Source: Sergeia podlipaevii
Taxonomy: Eukaryota; Euglenozoa; Kinetoplastea; Trypanosomatida; Trypanosomatidae
Reading direction: 5' to 3'
Length of the DNA stretch: 36,714 nucleotides
Assembly (NCBI GenBank): GCA_030849805.1
Contig: JASANZ010002029.1
Span: forward strand, 1-36,714
Of the stretch, positions 19,500-29,000 are shown in pieces (positions within the stretch are counted from its first letter, which is position 1; every line of letters begins with the position of its first letter). Made by a program: the position numbers and the translations under genes. The notes under the pieces were generated by a model. The model was not told the DNA's origin. It worked only from the letters and a program-made list of their open reading frames with translations, and did not search any database.

Positions 19500-20456
19500 C
19501 TAAGTGCACATCAGCTTGTTAAGAGCAATGCGCTTCTGGCGCTCCTCCTCCTCGGCAGCAGCAGCCTCAATAGCAAGACGCTCCGCACGCTTATTGTCGG
19601 CATCCTGCAGGAAGGCAGTGATGGTAGCCACGTGCGCGGGAATGTCCGCCTTGAGCAGCCTGCGGAGCTCATCGCAGGTGTCGTTGAGGATATGAACAGA
19701 GACGTCACCTTCAGGGCAGCCAACACTGTTCTTGGCAATCTTCGTCACCGTCGCAATGTCCTCAGCAGAGGGCTTATACTGGGAGTCGGTTGCGATCATG
19801 ATAAGTGTGGGGACGCTGATCTTGCCGAGGGCCTTTTTGCAAGTCTGAGCATCACCGGTGAGGGCGGGCTGCCAGAGAGCCTCCTGGAGAGAAGGGAAGC
19901 CTTCCTGAGAAAGACGAGCCGCAGTGACAGGGATATCGTAGAAGCCGACCATGCCGAGAGAGTCCTCCTTGCGGCCTGCCTTGAGCAGCTCCATCACGCG
20001 CTCCTCGCGCTTATGGATACCCTTGGCAGTGAAGAGGGGGCTATCCACAGGGCACACAATACCGTGAAGGATCACGCGAGAGATGCAGTTGGTGTTGTTG
20101 CCGGTAGCCATTAGCTGCAGGACGACCTGCACGCCGGTGCTGGTGGCGAAGAGCGTGACCTCCTCCATACCGTAGTCGCGGGTGAGCATAAGAAGAATAT
20201 CATCAACGTCCTCCGCCTCACAGAGGTGGTCCTGAGCGCCGTAACCAATGTGGCCGCTGGGCAGCTCCATCTGACCGAAGCACCACTGACCCTCCAACTT
20301 GGCCGCGAGCTCCTGAAAGTAGCAAATTGTAAAGAAGGACTCGGACTGGCCACCAACCCACAGGACACAGCGGTTGGCCTCACCAGACATGAAGATAGGT
20401 ACCTTGCAGTAGGGGTCCTTGTAGTAGTAGAAGAGCTTTCCGGGAGTTCCTTGCAT
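19500..20456 (-). CDS. Alpha/beta hydrolase-fold protein of the DUF1749 (UPF0613) type
   Basis: A protein of 318 residues from the ATG at 20454-20456. The frame is open for 65 more codons upstream, but that part is Phe/Ser-rich spacer translation that includes the splice signal. Features shared with DUF1749 proteins are the early strand RCVLWVGGQSESF (29-41), a MELPSGHIGYG-like segment (63-73), an acidic E-D-V-D-D helix (82-86), and a nucleophile elbow TLFATSTGVQ with Ser106. The canonical G-x-S-x-G elbow here reads A-T-S-T-G, so the first Gly is Ala. A late strand SVPTLIMIATDSQYKPS carries a candidate acid. The C-terminus is a Glu/Ala/Lys helix. In fungi the family includes siderophore-ester hydrolase-like proteins; whether this one hydrolyses anything is unclear. 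It is probably cytosolic, with no signal peptide from this start. Confidence 0.8.
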   Translation of the reverse strand: MQGTPGKLFYYYKDPYCKVPIFMSGEANRCVLWVGGQSESFFTICYFQELAAKLEGQWCFGQMELPSGHIGYGAQDHLCEAEDVDDILLMLTRDYGMEEVTLFATSTGVQVVLQLMATGNNTNCISRVILHGIVCPVDSPLFTAKGIHKREERVMELLKAGRKEDSLGMVGFYDIPVTAARLSQEGFPSLQEALWQPALTGDAQTCKKALGKISVPTLIMIATDSQYKPSAEDIATVTKIAKNSVGCPEGDVSVHILNDTCDELRRLLKADIPAHVATITAFLQDADNKRAERLAIEAAAAEEEERQKRIALNKLMCT

Positions 20457-20920
20457 GATTGCGTGTGTGACAAGAAAAATAGAGGGGTACGTATATATAT
20501 ATAATGTGTGTTTGTGACTGAGTACGGTGACTTTGGATATTCGGCAGTTGCTGTGCGTTGTAGAAGAGTTAGGAAGAAACAATATATATGAAAAGAAAGA
20601 TAAACATAGAGAAAAATGGAGAGGGCAAGAATGAAAGGAAAGAAAAAACAACTAACAAGAAAGTGGTGCGACGGAGTAACAAAAAGTACTTGTTTCTCTT
20701 CTCTTCTCTTTCCCAGATAGAGGTGCATACATCCATCCATCTAAATGAAACATAAAATGAGGCATTGACTATAAATTGTGAAATGTAAAAAAAAAATACA
20801 ATAATCTGTAAAAACAACAAAAGTAAAGAGACAATACAATATAGACTCCACCATCTGTTTGCGAGAATATTAAAATACAAAATATCTGCAGAACATCTCT
20901 CTTACCTTCTTCCGTCGCAT
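20457..20920. other. Intergenic spacer, 464 bases
   Basis: Besides the acceptor above it has purine-rich DNA at about 20585-20665 and a (TA)n patch near 20493-20502. Nothing else is supported. Confidence 0.65.
20551..20580 (-). promoter_or_regulatory. Predicted trans-splice acceptor of the DUF1749 gene
   Basis: On the minus strand GTTTCTTCCTAACTCTTC is followed by TACAACGCACAG, with AG at 20552-20551. This lies downstream of the first in-frame Met codons of the longer frame, so it supports the start at 20456 (94-base leader). Confidence 0.6.
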
Positions 20921-22645
20921 TCATCGCTGCTGAATGGCGCCACGCTGGAGCAATACCTGCAGTTCCTCAGACAGGTCTGGTGTCACCTCCTTCACAAATT
21001 GTAGCACTCGCGAGGCCATGGCACGGTACACGTAATCGTCCTCGCAGCCTAGACGCGTTAAGTACTGGTTCGCGCGCTCCACCTCTTGCAGAGAAAGAGA
21101 GCGAGCCATGCCAACCACATGGGACCCCAGATTCTTCGCCATCAATGGCGGACAGGGATGTTCATCAACAGAAAGACACAGACCCATTAAAATAGGTTCA
21201 AGAAACGCCCAATCCTTAAAACCAAAACGAAACCCTCTCTCCGCAGCCATTGTGTAGTAGGTAGGATCTACATAGCCAAGCTGCGCAAGACCACGCGTCG
21301 CCATCGCGAGTGGCTGCGCTCCCATTATATCGAGTCGAAAGGTTGCTTGCTGGCCCATTAACACGACCAGTGCGTGCTGTCGAGCAGGTGGGTATAGCCC
21401 TACCGCGTCGAGTACCTCCCCTACTTGATAGGGAGTAAACACGCGCACACACTCCGCGACGCGATCAAGCAGCGCTGCCATCAAGGGATCCGCGCGGTGC
21501 GGAACAGAGCTGCAGACCTCAATAACTGGCGCAATGTGCCGAGGCTGCATGGTGGGCACGTACCGGAGAAGACAGTTGCACATGGTACCAAATAACCCCT
21601 CACTGAGCAAGCTGACACGCTGAAGGGCAATGAAGGCTTCGACCAGCGTGTGTTCGTCCAGGTCGGTGGCAACATCGACGAGGGCGTCCGCGTAGATCTC
21701 AATGTGCTCTCGGTTCAAGTAGTTGAGAACTGTAAAGCAAATCAGATACTGCGTAAGGGTCTCGGCGTCCATGTTCTCGACTTTGTCAAGTCCGGTCTCC
21801 ACCAGATGCGAAAATGTACTCATGTACTGAGGACCAACTTGTTGAATGCCCTGCAGCACAAAGAGATAGTCCTCTGATTGAAATTCTTCAACGCGATCCC
21901 CAGCCAGCGTGAAGACACGGCGTAACACATTATACGGCACCCCTTTACTATAACAGAGCGCACGCGCAAGCGAGGTAATATCAAAAGTACTCAAGGAGTC
22001 CTCTTCTTCCAAAGCTATCTTCGTGGTACGCGCGAGGAAATCTGAGTTGCTGCATTGCAGCTTCCCCAACTCCACCACTGCACTCACTAGCTGAGCTGGT
22101 GCAAACTCTGGCAGAATTGCTTGCATTTTCGTAATCACCTCCGCCATCACCCGCTCATCTCGTGTGTTGGTGACGGACATGGAAACCAACACGGCAAGGA
22201 GAGACTCAGGGGAAGTGGCGTCTTCTTCGGGTACCGTCATGGCTTTCGGAGAGGAGTTGAGTCCCGCCTTCCGAAGTGTGTCGGCGATCATGCTGGACTG
22301 AAAGGGAGAAAGGACGGACTGGTTGCAACGTTCAAACCCGTCGGCGATTCCGCGCATAAAGTCGGGGTTTGTCATGAGCTCCAGAGAGTCGTTGTTGTAC
22401 ACCACAGTGCACACCTGATAGATGTCTTGCGCGTTGAAAGGAACAAGAGACAGCTTCACGCGCTCGATGATGTAGTCGAGTGAAACAAGACGTGGCGGGT
22501 CAGGAACTGGCGAAAGGGGGTTGTAATGACTAGTAGTAAGGTGATGCTGAGCGGCATTAGCACCACTCGTTGCAAGGGTAGATGCTGCTGCAGCTGTGAC
22601 AGCAGGACGCACAACCGCACTTGCATATCTTCGTAGTGACCCCAT
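20921..22645 (-). CDS. Probable mitochondrial helical-repeat protein, paralogue A
   Basis: A protein of 574 residues with no domain I can name. The N-terminus (MGSLRRYASAVVRPAVTAAA) is rich in Arg/Ala and free of acidic residues, like a mitochondrial import signal. The rest is regularly helical, with recurring L-x-x-A-L/V-x-x-L patterns about every 35-40 residues, suggesting an alpha-solenoid. It is clearly related to the next gene upstream (22948-24804). D74-IYQVC matches DLYRIC, VLSPFQSSMI (111-120) matches AVSPFQKSLL, VPTMQPRHIAP (363-373) matches VPTMSIHHVPS, and VLD-x5-YPPAR-x-H (411-424) matches in both. An adjacent pair of this kind recalls kinetoplast RNA-editing accessory proteins or FASTK/RAP-like mitochondrial proteins, but no RAP domain is visible and the role is unassigned. 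The ATG at 22643-22645 is used. Confidence 0.85.
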   Translation of the reverse strand: MGSLRRYASAVVRPAVTAAAASTLATSGANAAQHHLTTSHYNPLSPVPDPPRLVSLDYIIERVKLSLVPFNAQDIYQVCTVVYNNDSLELMTNPDFMRGIADGFERCNQSVLSPFQSSMIADTLRKAGLNSSPKAMTVPEEDATSPESLLAVLVSMSVTNTRDERVMAEVITKMQAILPEFAPAQLVSAVVELGKLQCSNSDFLARTTKIALEEEDSLSTFDITSLARALCYSKGVPYNVLRRVFTLAGDRVEEFQSEDYLFVLQGIQQVGPQYMSTFSHLVETGLDKVENMDAETLTQYLICFTVLNYLNREHIEIYADALVDVATDLDEHTLVEAFIALQRVSLLSEGLFGTMCNCLLRYVPTMQPRHIAPVIEVCSSVPHRADPLMAALLDRVAECVRVFTPYQVGEVLDAVGLYPPARQHALVVLMGQQATFRLDIMGAQPLAMATRGLAQLGYVDPTYYTMAAERGFRFGFKDWAFLEPILMGLCLSVDEHPCPPLMAKNLGSHVVGMARSLSLQEVERANQYLTRLGCEDDYVYRAMASRVLQFVKEVTPDLSEELQVLLQRGAIQQR

Positions 22646-22947
22646 ACGCCTTTTTCTTGTTCGTGTCGTTTCTTCGCCTTAACGCTGCGTTTCACTATAT
22701 ATATTTGAGTACCTCAAAATCGATAGCGGCTGCTTTGTGCCAGAATGTTAGCATAAACAAAAGGAAAAAAGAAGAAAAGAAAACAAATTTATTGCAAAAA
22801 AAGGGCAATTGTTTGTCGACGAGGAAGGTAGGAAAAAGCTTCCATGCCATCAATTGAATTTCTTTTATTATTTTTGATATGATTCATGTGAAATGGATTA
22901 AAAAAAAAAAAAAAACATTCAAGGTGCAACTTGGGTGACCAGACAGA
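22646..22947. other. Intergenic spacer between the two paralogues, 302 bases
   Basis: It contains the acceptor above, a run of 15 A near 22900-22914, and nothing else of note. Confidence 0.7.
22733..22785 (-). promoter_or_regulatory. Predicted trans-splice acceptor of paralogue A
   Basis: On the minus strand a T/C tract of about 29 bases (plus 22757-22785) is followed by ATGCTAACATTCTGGCACAAAG, with AG at 22734-22733. The leader would be 87 bases. It marks the boundary between the two paralogues. Confidence 0.55.
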
Positions 22948-24804
22948 CTACAGCAAGTCAGCCATTGGGTCATAAATCTTTTTGCGGCGCTTTCCACCGC
23001 CTCCTCGTCCTCTGCTACCTGCTGGGATTGAACAAGAAAAGGGAGATTGTGAGGGTGTTCGAGGTGGACGAGTGTTCATCGGGATCTGAACCCGCCCAGC
23101 GACTACTTCATGCAGTTTCGCTACGTCCGAGTCTGTTGCACGTGCCATGAAGGACAGTAGGGCTTCCTTCACCATCGCCGCTCGCTCTACAGCGCCAGGC
23201 AGCAGGCCGCCTCTATCAACATTCTGTGTAGAGGTGATAAGCAGGTCAATTGTGTCTAACTTGTAGATCCCACCCTTTTCCTTTGTCAGTACATGAAAGA
23301 GACGGTAGAAGTCGTCGGTAAAGTGCTCCATCATAGCGAAGGACACTAGCATCTTTTCCAAAGCGCCTCTATCGATGGAGGCGGCGCGAACAGACGCCGC
23401 AAAGCTCATGGAAACCACACACACATGACCGCGTGCTGGAGGGTACGTGCTCAGTATATCTAACACGACCAGCAGCTCAGGAATAGAGAGCTTGCCAGCG
23501 TCGACGTCTAGACGGTCCATGACGGCCGCCATCAACGCAGACGTGTCTGCGTTAACCACCGAGAGTGCGTCCAGAAGTGATGGGACGTGGTGTATCGACA
23601 TGGTAGGCACCTGCTTCTGTAAATGTGTGAGAAGAGGCAAAATGTCTTTGATCTTCCTAGGATCATCTGAGAGGCCAAGATAAGCAACGGCCTCTAGTAG
23701 CGGCACAAGGTCACGCGCGCTGCCGTCACCCATGAAGCGCTCTGCATCTTTAAGCAGTAGCAGCGCAGATTCCTGCTGCTGCCGGTGTTGTTGTGGGGTA
23801 TAACGGACCATAGTGGTGAGAACAGCGCGGTAAAAGAACAAGGAAGTTGCCTTTGGGGCTACCTTGAGTGCCTGGGACACCAGTACAGCGGCAAGCCGCG
23901 CACTCGCCGAGGAGGTGTTCTGCTGCTCTTCGAGTGCCAAGGCGAGCAGCTGCACTTCCTGCGCAGTCAGATCTGCCACATGACGCGTGAGTTGATTAAC
24001 AATCGCAGTGAGCGAGTCACACGTGCGCAGCTTCGTAAGATTTGAATACAATCGACTCAGCTCAGCGCGAGGCAGCTGTGCCGCAATCTCGCACCCGCGT
24101 CTCGCCAGCGGTTCCGTGTGTTTGTAATTTTGATAATTCACAGAGGCAAGTAACTTCAACAGTAATGCAAGCTGAACTGGAGAAAGACTACGGAGCTGTG
24201 GCTCCAAAGCAGCCACGTGCACATCTAGTTGATCCATAAGATCGGACTCCAGACCTTCTCCATCCCCATCCTCCTCCTCAGCGCACGCCTCAGCGTCTGC
24301 GACCGGTGCGAAATCCTCTTTGCTGGTTGCCACATTGCTCTTGACACTGCCACGGTTGCGAGCGAGCTCCCACATTTCGGAAAGTCGCTCGTCTACAGTC
24401 GGTTCAGGTAAATTTATAGAGTGTTTCCCGCCAGAAACAGTGTTTTGAGGAGCTTTTGAGCTGTCAGTATTTGAAGTGGAGCTGCTTCCAATCTTGTCGT
24501 CCTTTTGATCCTCTGGCTTCGCCTCGGTAGAGGGAGAAGCCGCGGGCAGAACCGTTTCCAAAAGGCTCTTCTGAAACGGCGACACGGCAGTCTTTGAAAG
24601 TTGCCGGTACTGGTGAGCCAGGCTTGACATGAAGGACCTGTCAGCCTGAAGCCCTAGAACGTCATCTTGAGGGTTCTTGGTAAGAGCACATATTCTGTAC
24701 AGATCGTCTGCTGATAGCGCCTTCGTCTGTGCGGTGGCTACGGCGTGCATGAGTCGCTGAAGACCTCCGCTAGCAGGTGTCATCATCCACAACGTCCGCT
24801 TCAT
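22948..24804 (-). CDS. Probable mitochondrial helical-repeat protein, paralogue B
   Basis: A protein of 618 residues from the ATG at 24802-24804; the frame runs ten codons further to a TTG, which is unlikely to be used. The N-terminus (MKRTLWMMTPASGGLQRLMH) is basic and amphipathic, like a mitochondrial import signal. It is the diverged tandem relative of the next gene downstream. The shared blocks (numbered from Met 24804) are DLYRIC at 34-39, SPFQKSLL at 75-82, VPTMSIHHVP at 399-408, LMAAVMDRLD at 424-433 and VLD-x4-TYPPARGH at 448-460. Between the first two conserved blocks and the rest lies an insert (about 90-195) of Ser/Asp/Glu-rich disorder that paralogue A lacks. The C-terminus is a Gly/Arg/Lys-rich stretch (RGRGGGGKRRKK) that could bind RNA. 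No catalytic domain is visible. Confidence 0.85.
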   Translation of the reverse strand: MKRTLWMMTPASGGLQRLMHAVATAQTKALSADDLYRICALTKNPQDDVLGLQADRSFMSSLAHQYRQLSKTAVSPFQKSLLETVLPAASPSTEAKPEDQKDDKIGSSSTSNTDSSKAPQNTVSGGKHSINLPEPTVDERLSEMWELARNRGSVKSNVATSKEDFAPVADAEACAEEEDGDGEGLESDLMDQLDVHVAALEPQLRSLSPVQLALLLKLLASVNYQNYKHTEPLARRGCEIAAQLPRAELSRLYSNLTKLRTCDSLTAIVNQLTRHVADLTAQEVQLLALALEEQQNTSSASARLAAVLVSQALKVAPKATSLFFYRAVLTTMVRYTPQQHRQQQESALLLLKDAERFMGDGSARDLVPLLEAVAYLGLSDDPRKIKDILPLLTHLQKQVPTMSIHHVPSLLDALSVVNADTSALMAAVMDRLDVDAGKLSIPELLVVLDILSTYPPARGHVCVVSMSFAASVRAASIDRGALEKMLVSFAMMEHFTDDFYRLFHVLTKEKGGIYKLDTIDLLITSTQNVDRGGLLPGAVERAAMVKEALLSFMARATDSDVAKLHEVVAGRVQIPMNTRPPRTPSQSPFSCSIPAGSRGRGGGGKRRKKIYDPMADLL

Positions 24805-25202
24805 TTTTTCTGTGACTACGTGAAAACCGAGCAACTATGTACTTGCGTAAATATACTGTTCATAAAATAAAAAATAAAAATAAAAATACACGCCAGATGT
24901 TTCTGGCAGTCCTTTATTGTCTCTACACTCCGTAGGCATTTACACATATGAATAAAGCAAGAGTATGATTGAAGTGTGCAAATGCGACAAAGAAACAAAC
25001 CCGATTGTGCAAAAAGTTTTATTCATGTATTCATATCTGTTATATATATATATTTAAAAAAAGGAGACTCCTCTATGTACTTTTTTTTGTTTGTAACTAG
25101 TGCAGCACCTTCTCCAATGACACGACACTCCACTTTTCATAGCGACAATGAGATACCTACAGGTATCCCCCCTCCCCCTCCTCCTCTCTGTGGGAACAAA
25201 GA
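24805..25202. other. Intergenic spacer, 398 bases
   Basis: Holds the acceptor above, a (TA)n run near 25040-25053 and a plus-strand pyrimidine tract at 25167-25188. No gene is supported. Confidence 0.65.
24856..24888 (-). promoter_or_regulatory. Predicted trans-splice acceptor of paralogue B
   Basis: On the minus strand a T-rich tract (plus about 24860-24888) is followed by ATGAACAG, with AG at 24857-24856, giving a 51-base leader to the ATG at 24804. This places the TTG-initiated extension inside the 5' UTR. Confidence 0.5.
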
Positions 25203-25640
25203 CTACTTGTCCTTCCACGGCTGGAAGAGTAGTCGACTAGAGACAGAAACGGGGATATCAACCCAGGGTGGGACGCTGCTAGTGGCCTCAGAAAAGGCAC
25301 GTAGATTTACCTGAGTATCTGCTTTGCTATCTACATCCGTCACTGCACGGCCGTCACTGAGAGGGTGAGTAGTAATAAGCACTAGCAATATAGAGGAAGT
25401 AAAGTAATAGAAGAAGATCATCACAAGAATAGCGGGTATCGCAACGGCCCAGTAGCGGTCTGGATAATATGTGATCTGAAGTCGATGGAGGATAGAGTCT
25501 GGCAAAATAGCCCAAAAGATATAGACTAGTGTCAAGGCAATAAACAGCAGCCACGCAATGAAGCCGTTGATCGCTACCTGAGGCCCCTGGCCAGCTGCCT
25601 CAGAAACTACGATTTGCTGCTCAGATGTCCTCGTAGCCAT
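25203..25640 (-). CDS. PIGP: PIG-P subunit of GPI N-acetylglucosaminyltransferase
   Basis: A protein of 145 residues from the ATG at 25638-25640; the longer open frame upstream is A/T-rich spacer. Two hydrophobic helices (about residues 26-46 and 64-88) are separated by a short loop. The span from GFIAWLLF through WAILPDSILHRLQITYYPDRYWAVAIP is the diagnostic PIG-P/Gpi19 signature: W-x-L/I-P-D, then ITYYP-x-x-YWA-x-A-I-P. PIG-P is a small membrane subunit of the complex that starts GPI-anchor synthesis in the endoplasmic reticulum by transferring GlcNAc to phosphatidylinositol. It is not catalytic itself (PIG-A is). The cytosolic tail beyond the helices is hydrophilic and short. In trypanosomatids GPI anchors hold most surface coat molecules, so this is probably an essential housekeeping gene. 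Confidence 0.92.
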   Translation of the reverse strand: MATRTSEQQIVVSEAAGQGPQVAINGFIAWLLFIALTLVYIFWAILPDSILHRLQITYYPDRYWAVAIPAILVMIFFYYFTSSILLVLITTHPLSDGRAVTDVDSKADTQVNLRAFSEATSSVPPWVDIPVSVSSRLLFQPWKDK

Positions 25641-26055
25641 TGTGGACAAAGTGCAGCTCCTCTTTTTAGCACTCTCGTTGATAATTATATATACGTAAAT
25701 AAAGTAAAGCTTAAGAGAATAATATGAGAAGCGAAAATGGGACAACATGAGTCGCTTTTGATAATTGAAAAAAGATAGCATCGCCACAAGAAGCAGAAGA
25801 ATAATAGGCGGTTTGGCAAGTTGAACAACCTCTCTCTCTGCCGTTTCATCCTTAACAAGTACATTTATGTGACCATCATGGCTCTATCTACGTAACAACA
25901 CAGAAAAAAAAAGAAAGGGAAAATGCATATATATATGCGTGTGCGCAAAGAAAGAGAAAAAGAAAACGAATCATCGTATGAGCTTTCCAGGTTGAAAGAC
26001 TGTGTGCAGCTTCATCGCAACAACGAACGGTCGGGCTTGATCTTAAATATCAATA
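25641..26055. other. Intergenic spacer, 415 bases
   Basis: It contains a T/C-rich minus-strand stretch (plus about 25690-25735) suited to PIG-P mRNA processing, a 14-base perfect palindrome GCATATATATATGC (25925-25938), and purine tracts on both sides of it. No gene is supported. Confidence 0.65.
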
Positions 26056-29000
26056 TCACTCATTGTATGCCCCAAGCTCTCCGTCGTCGTCATCATCGTC
26101 GTGCATTCGTGCGTCAAGATCTGTCGATACGTCGGTCTCAGCGGCTTGTGCAGAGAGGTTCGTCCTCACAGAAGACCTCAGAAACGCCGGCGATGGTGAC
26201 ATGCTACCGCGGGTCTGTAGCGACGTGAGGCTGGCACTTGTCTGGTCAAAGGCAGCACAAAGACGATCGATCGAGGCAGCGGAGTACTTGTGCGGAGGTC
26301 CACGCTGACCGTCTTCCCTCTCAGTGAAGTGCACTTCGGATACCTTGGAGAATTGACTGGTCTCTTTCCTGCGCTGAGATCGTCCTCCGTGCGAGGCCCC
26401 CGCCGACGGCCGAGACATACCTGGAGGGGTATCATACACGAGGGCCTGTGGAGGCACCGGAACGGGTGAAGCACCACCCGCGTCTATATCGACGTCCACT
26501 GCTGGTAAAGCATCCTGGCGCCGCGACAGTTTCCCCGTGAGTTTCTCAATCAGCTTCCGTTGCTGCTCCATCGCCCCTAGCAGTACTTCCCTATCCGCCG
26601 GTCTAAGCGCGCTCAAGTCCAGTTGTGACAGCTGACCCAATAACCCCGACGCGATGGAGGCCGACGGAGACCCAACCACTACGTCATGGTCCTCCTCCCC
26701 TTCTCTGCTCAAGTTTGCCCTTTGCTTCTTCTGTCGCGAACGAACTGGTATGGATAGAGCAGACGACGCCATACTACGCCCGTCTGCCTCAGAACGGCTG
26801 CGTGGGCGTGACGCGCTCAACATCCAGCTTCCCTCTTCCTCCCCCCACCCACCCCCACCAGAGGCAGCTGGATCTCTATGAATGGTAGAGGCCATAGCCG
26901 AGGTCACCTCATCCTGTTCGTCCAGGGATGGCGGCGTGCCAGCGGCATTGTTTCCCTTTTTGTAGTCGCTACTACCCTCCTTGCTGCTGCGATAGCCGCT
27001 TTTATGGTTTGCATCTACTATATCCTTTACACGCTGCAATGCATTCTCGTAGCTATTGCCAATGGATTGTGTCAAAGGGGAGAGCTCGGCGGAGAGCTTA
27101 CTAGACCGGTGTGTCACATGCTGTGGTGTTGGGGGAGCAGAAGACAAGGACGACGACGTAGAAGAATCAGAAGAGGAGGGAAACTGTGGTGGCGCTCGTA
27201 CAACGAGAGGTGGTGCCCCAGAGGCGGAACGAGAGATGGGAATATGCACCACTGCTGATGAAGCCGCGCTGGCGTCACTGCTGCTGCTACAATAAGTTAG
27301 CGGGCCCACGACTGCTGCTGCTGCTGCTGCTGCCACAGGTGAGTTGCTGGTGGATGGTCGAGCTGAGTTTCTAGCGTCGCCCTCAAACACGCCTGTGCCT
27401 GGAGATACCGGACTACGCACAGTTGGTGTATCCTCTACCCTTGTATCTACGTTCACATCAACGCTCGGAAACAGCGCGGAGGAATCCGACCTTGACACCC
27501 GATGCTCTGCGGTGCCTTCCGTTTCTGCGCATACCTCTTGTTGAGGCTCCGCGGAAGGAGAGGTGAAATGCTTCATAGAAAAGGTGCTACCGGAGCTCGC
27601 GTTCTCGACCTGGTGAAGCTCTGCGCTCCTGTTTGCGCTCTGCGAGGGATTCAACGCGTAGCTTCTGGTAATATGCGCTGTAGTTGTGTCCTCCTGTCGA
27701 CGGCTCCCTTCCTGCCCGCTTGCAGTATCGCTGAGCGATATCGCGACGGGCCTATCAGGAGTTTGCTGAAGCGTTGGAGTGCTAGTTCCGGTGGTGCTCT
27801 GTGCCAGACGCTGCCAGCCAGGAGAAGTAAGCTGCCGCTGCTGCTGCTGTTCTTGTTGTCCATGCCGTGGCGTCGCTTGAAGTTGCACAATGGGCACCGG
27901 GCTACTGCTGTATTGCTGCGGGATGGGGTGATCCTGCCCTGTCTGTGCGCCTTCCTGTGACTGGTCATCGTCCGCCACCATGGTGCTGTGCGTGATGGTG
28001 CGCACGGACATGTTAGCATCAATTTCAGGAGAACCAAATGGCTGCTTCTCTGCTGATGAGAGAGAGCCTACACCAATGGTGGGAGGGGCTGAGCGGCCAT
28101 CTCGTGGAGGCAGCATCTGCGGTCGTGGCGTTTTGAGTACGTTTCCTCCTTCCGAACTGGGATTGGCGTCGGGAAGCACAATTGGGGGGCTTCCGACATC
28201 TTTATTGACCTCCTCCTCATGCTGCTTCTGTCCCCCCAAAGAGTGCTTCTGCCGGCGCTGCGATCTAGGTGAACTACTGCTGCTGCGATCAGATGCTTTC
28301 CTATCTTCTCGGCTCCCCTGGGATGAAAGCCGAGATTGATCTAGGAACTCCTTGCGCTTCTCTTGCTTTGGTGTACACACAAAGTCGTTTTCAACACAAG
28401 GTTGAGCTAGGGGCCTTTGCAGATGCTGCTCGGTATGCTGAACCTGCTCACTGGTATAGCTCCGAGTTGGAGGGGATGGAGGAGGGAGAGAGGGGCTCTT
28501 CCGTTCTGATTGAACGTTCTCGTTGGTCCTACCGCGTGGGACTCCCTTGCTTGTGTTCTGCGTCGAGTCCCTTACGGATGAAGTGGTCAACTGCACAGCA
28601 CTCGTGGCCATCGCAGCAGCTACGCTTAAATGTGGGTTGGTATTCACACTTACACTACGGCGCTGCTGCTGCTCCTCACGAGTCAGCACATCAACCGACT
28701 CGCTCAGAGGTACCCACCCACTACTACGCTCCTCACGTACCTTTTGTTTCTTTTTCTGTAGTCCCTCACTTTTCTGAGCGGCTCTTCTTTTGCTCGACAT
28801 GGGCCGGAGTGCCTCTCTGTAACCCTCGTCCATGTGGGATTGCTGTGGTGGGAGCGAGCCCAAACTATCTGCCTGTCGCTGGTAGTGGCTGCGTGGGGCA
28901 TCTAAATCTGCACTCTCCACGCTATGCGAGCGCACACTAACTCCCTTCATGCCTCTATCCCACATGAGCACGTCTTCCAGAGAGGCAACCATGCGCTCCA

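Noticed and set aside
20111..20740. Minus-strand 209-codon frame overlapping the hydrolase gene
   Set aside because: It is out of frame with the DUF1749 protein and turns Arg/Ser-rich over its coding region, so it is a shadow.
24805..24834. Ten-codon upstream extension of paralogue B
   Set aside because: The frame there starts with TTG, not ATG. A plausible splice acceptor (24857-24856) and the import-signal-like N-terminus support the start at 24804.
28269..28940. Plus-strand open frame of 223 codons
   Set aside because: It is antisense to the disordered part of the CH-like gene and resembles no family; it is a shadow frame.
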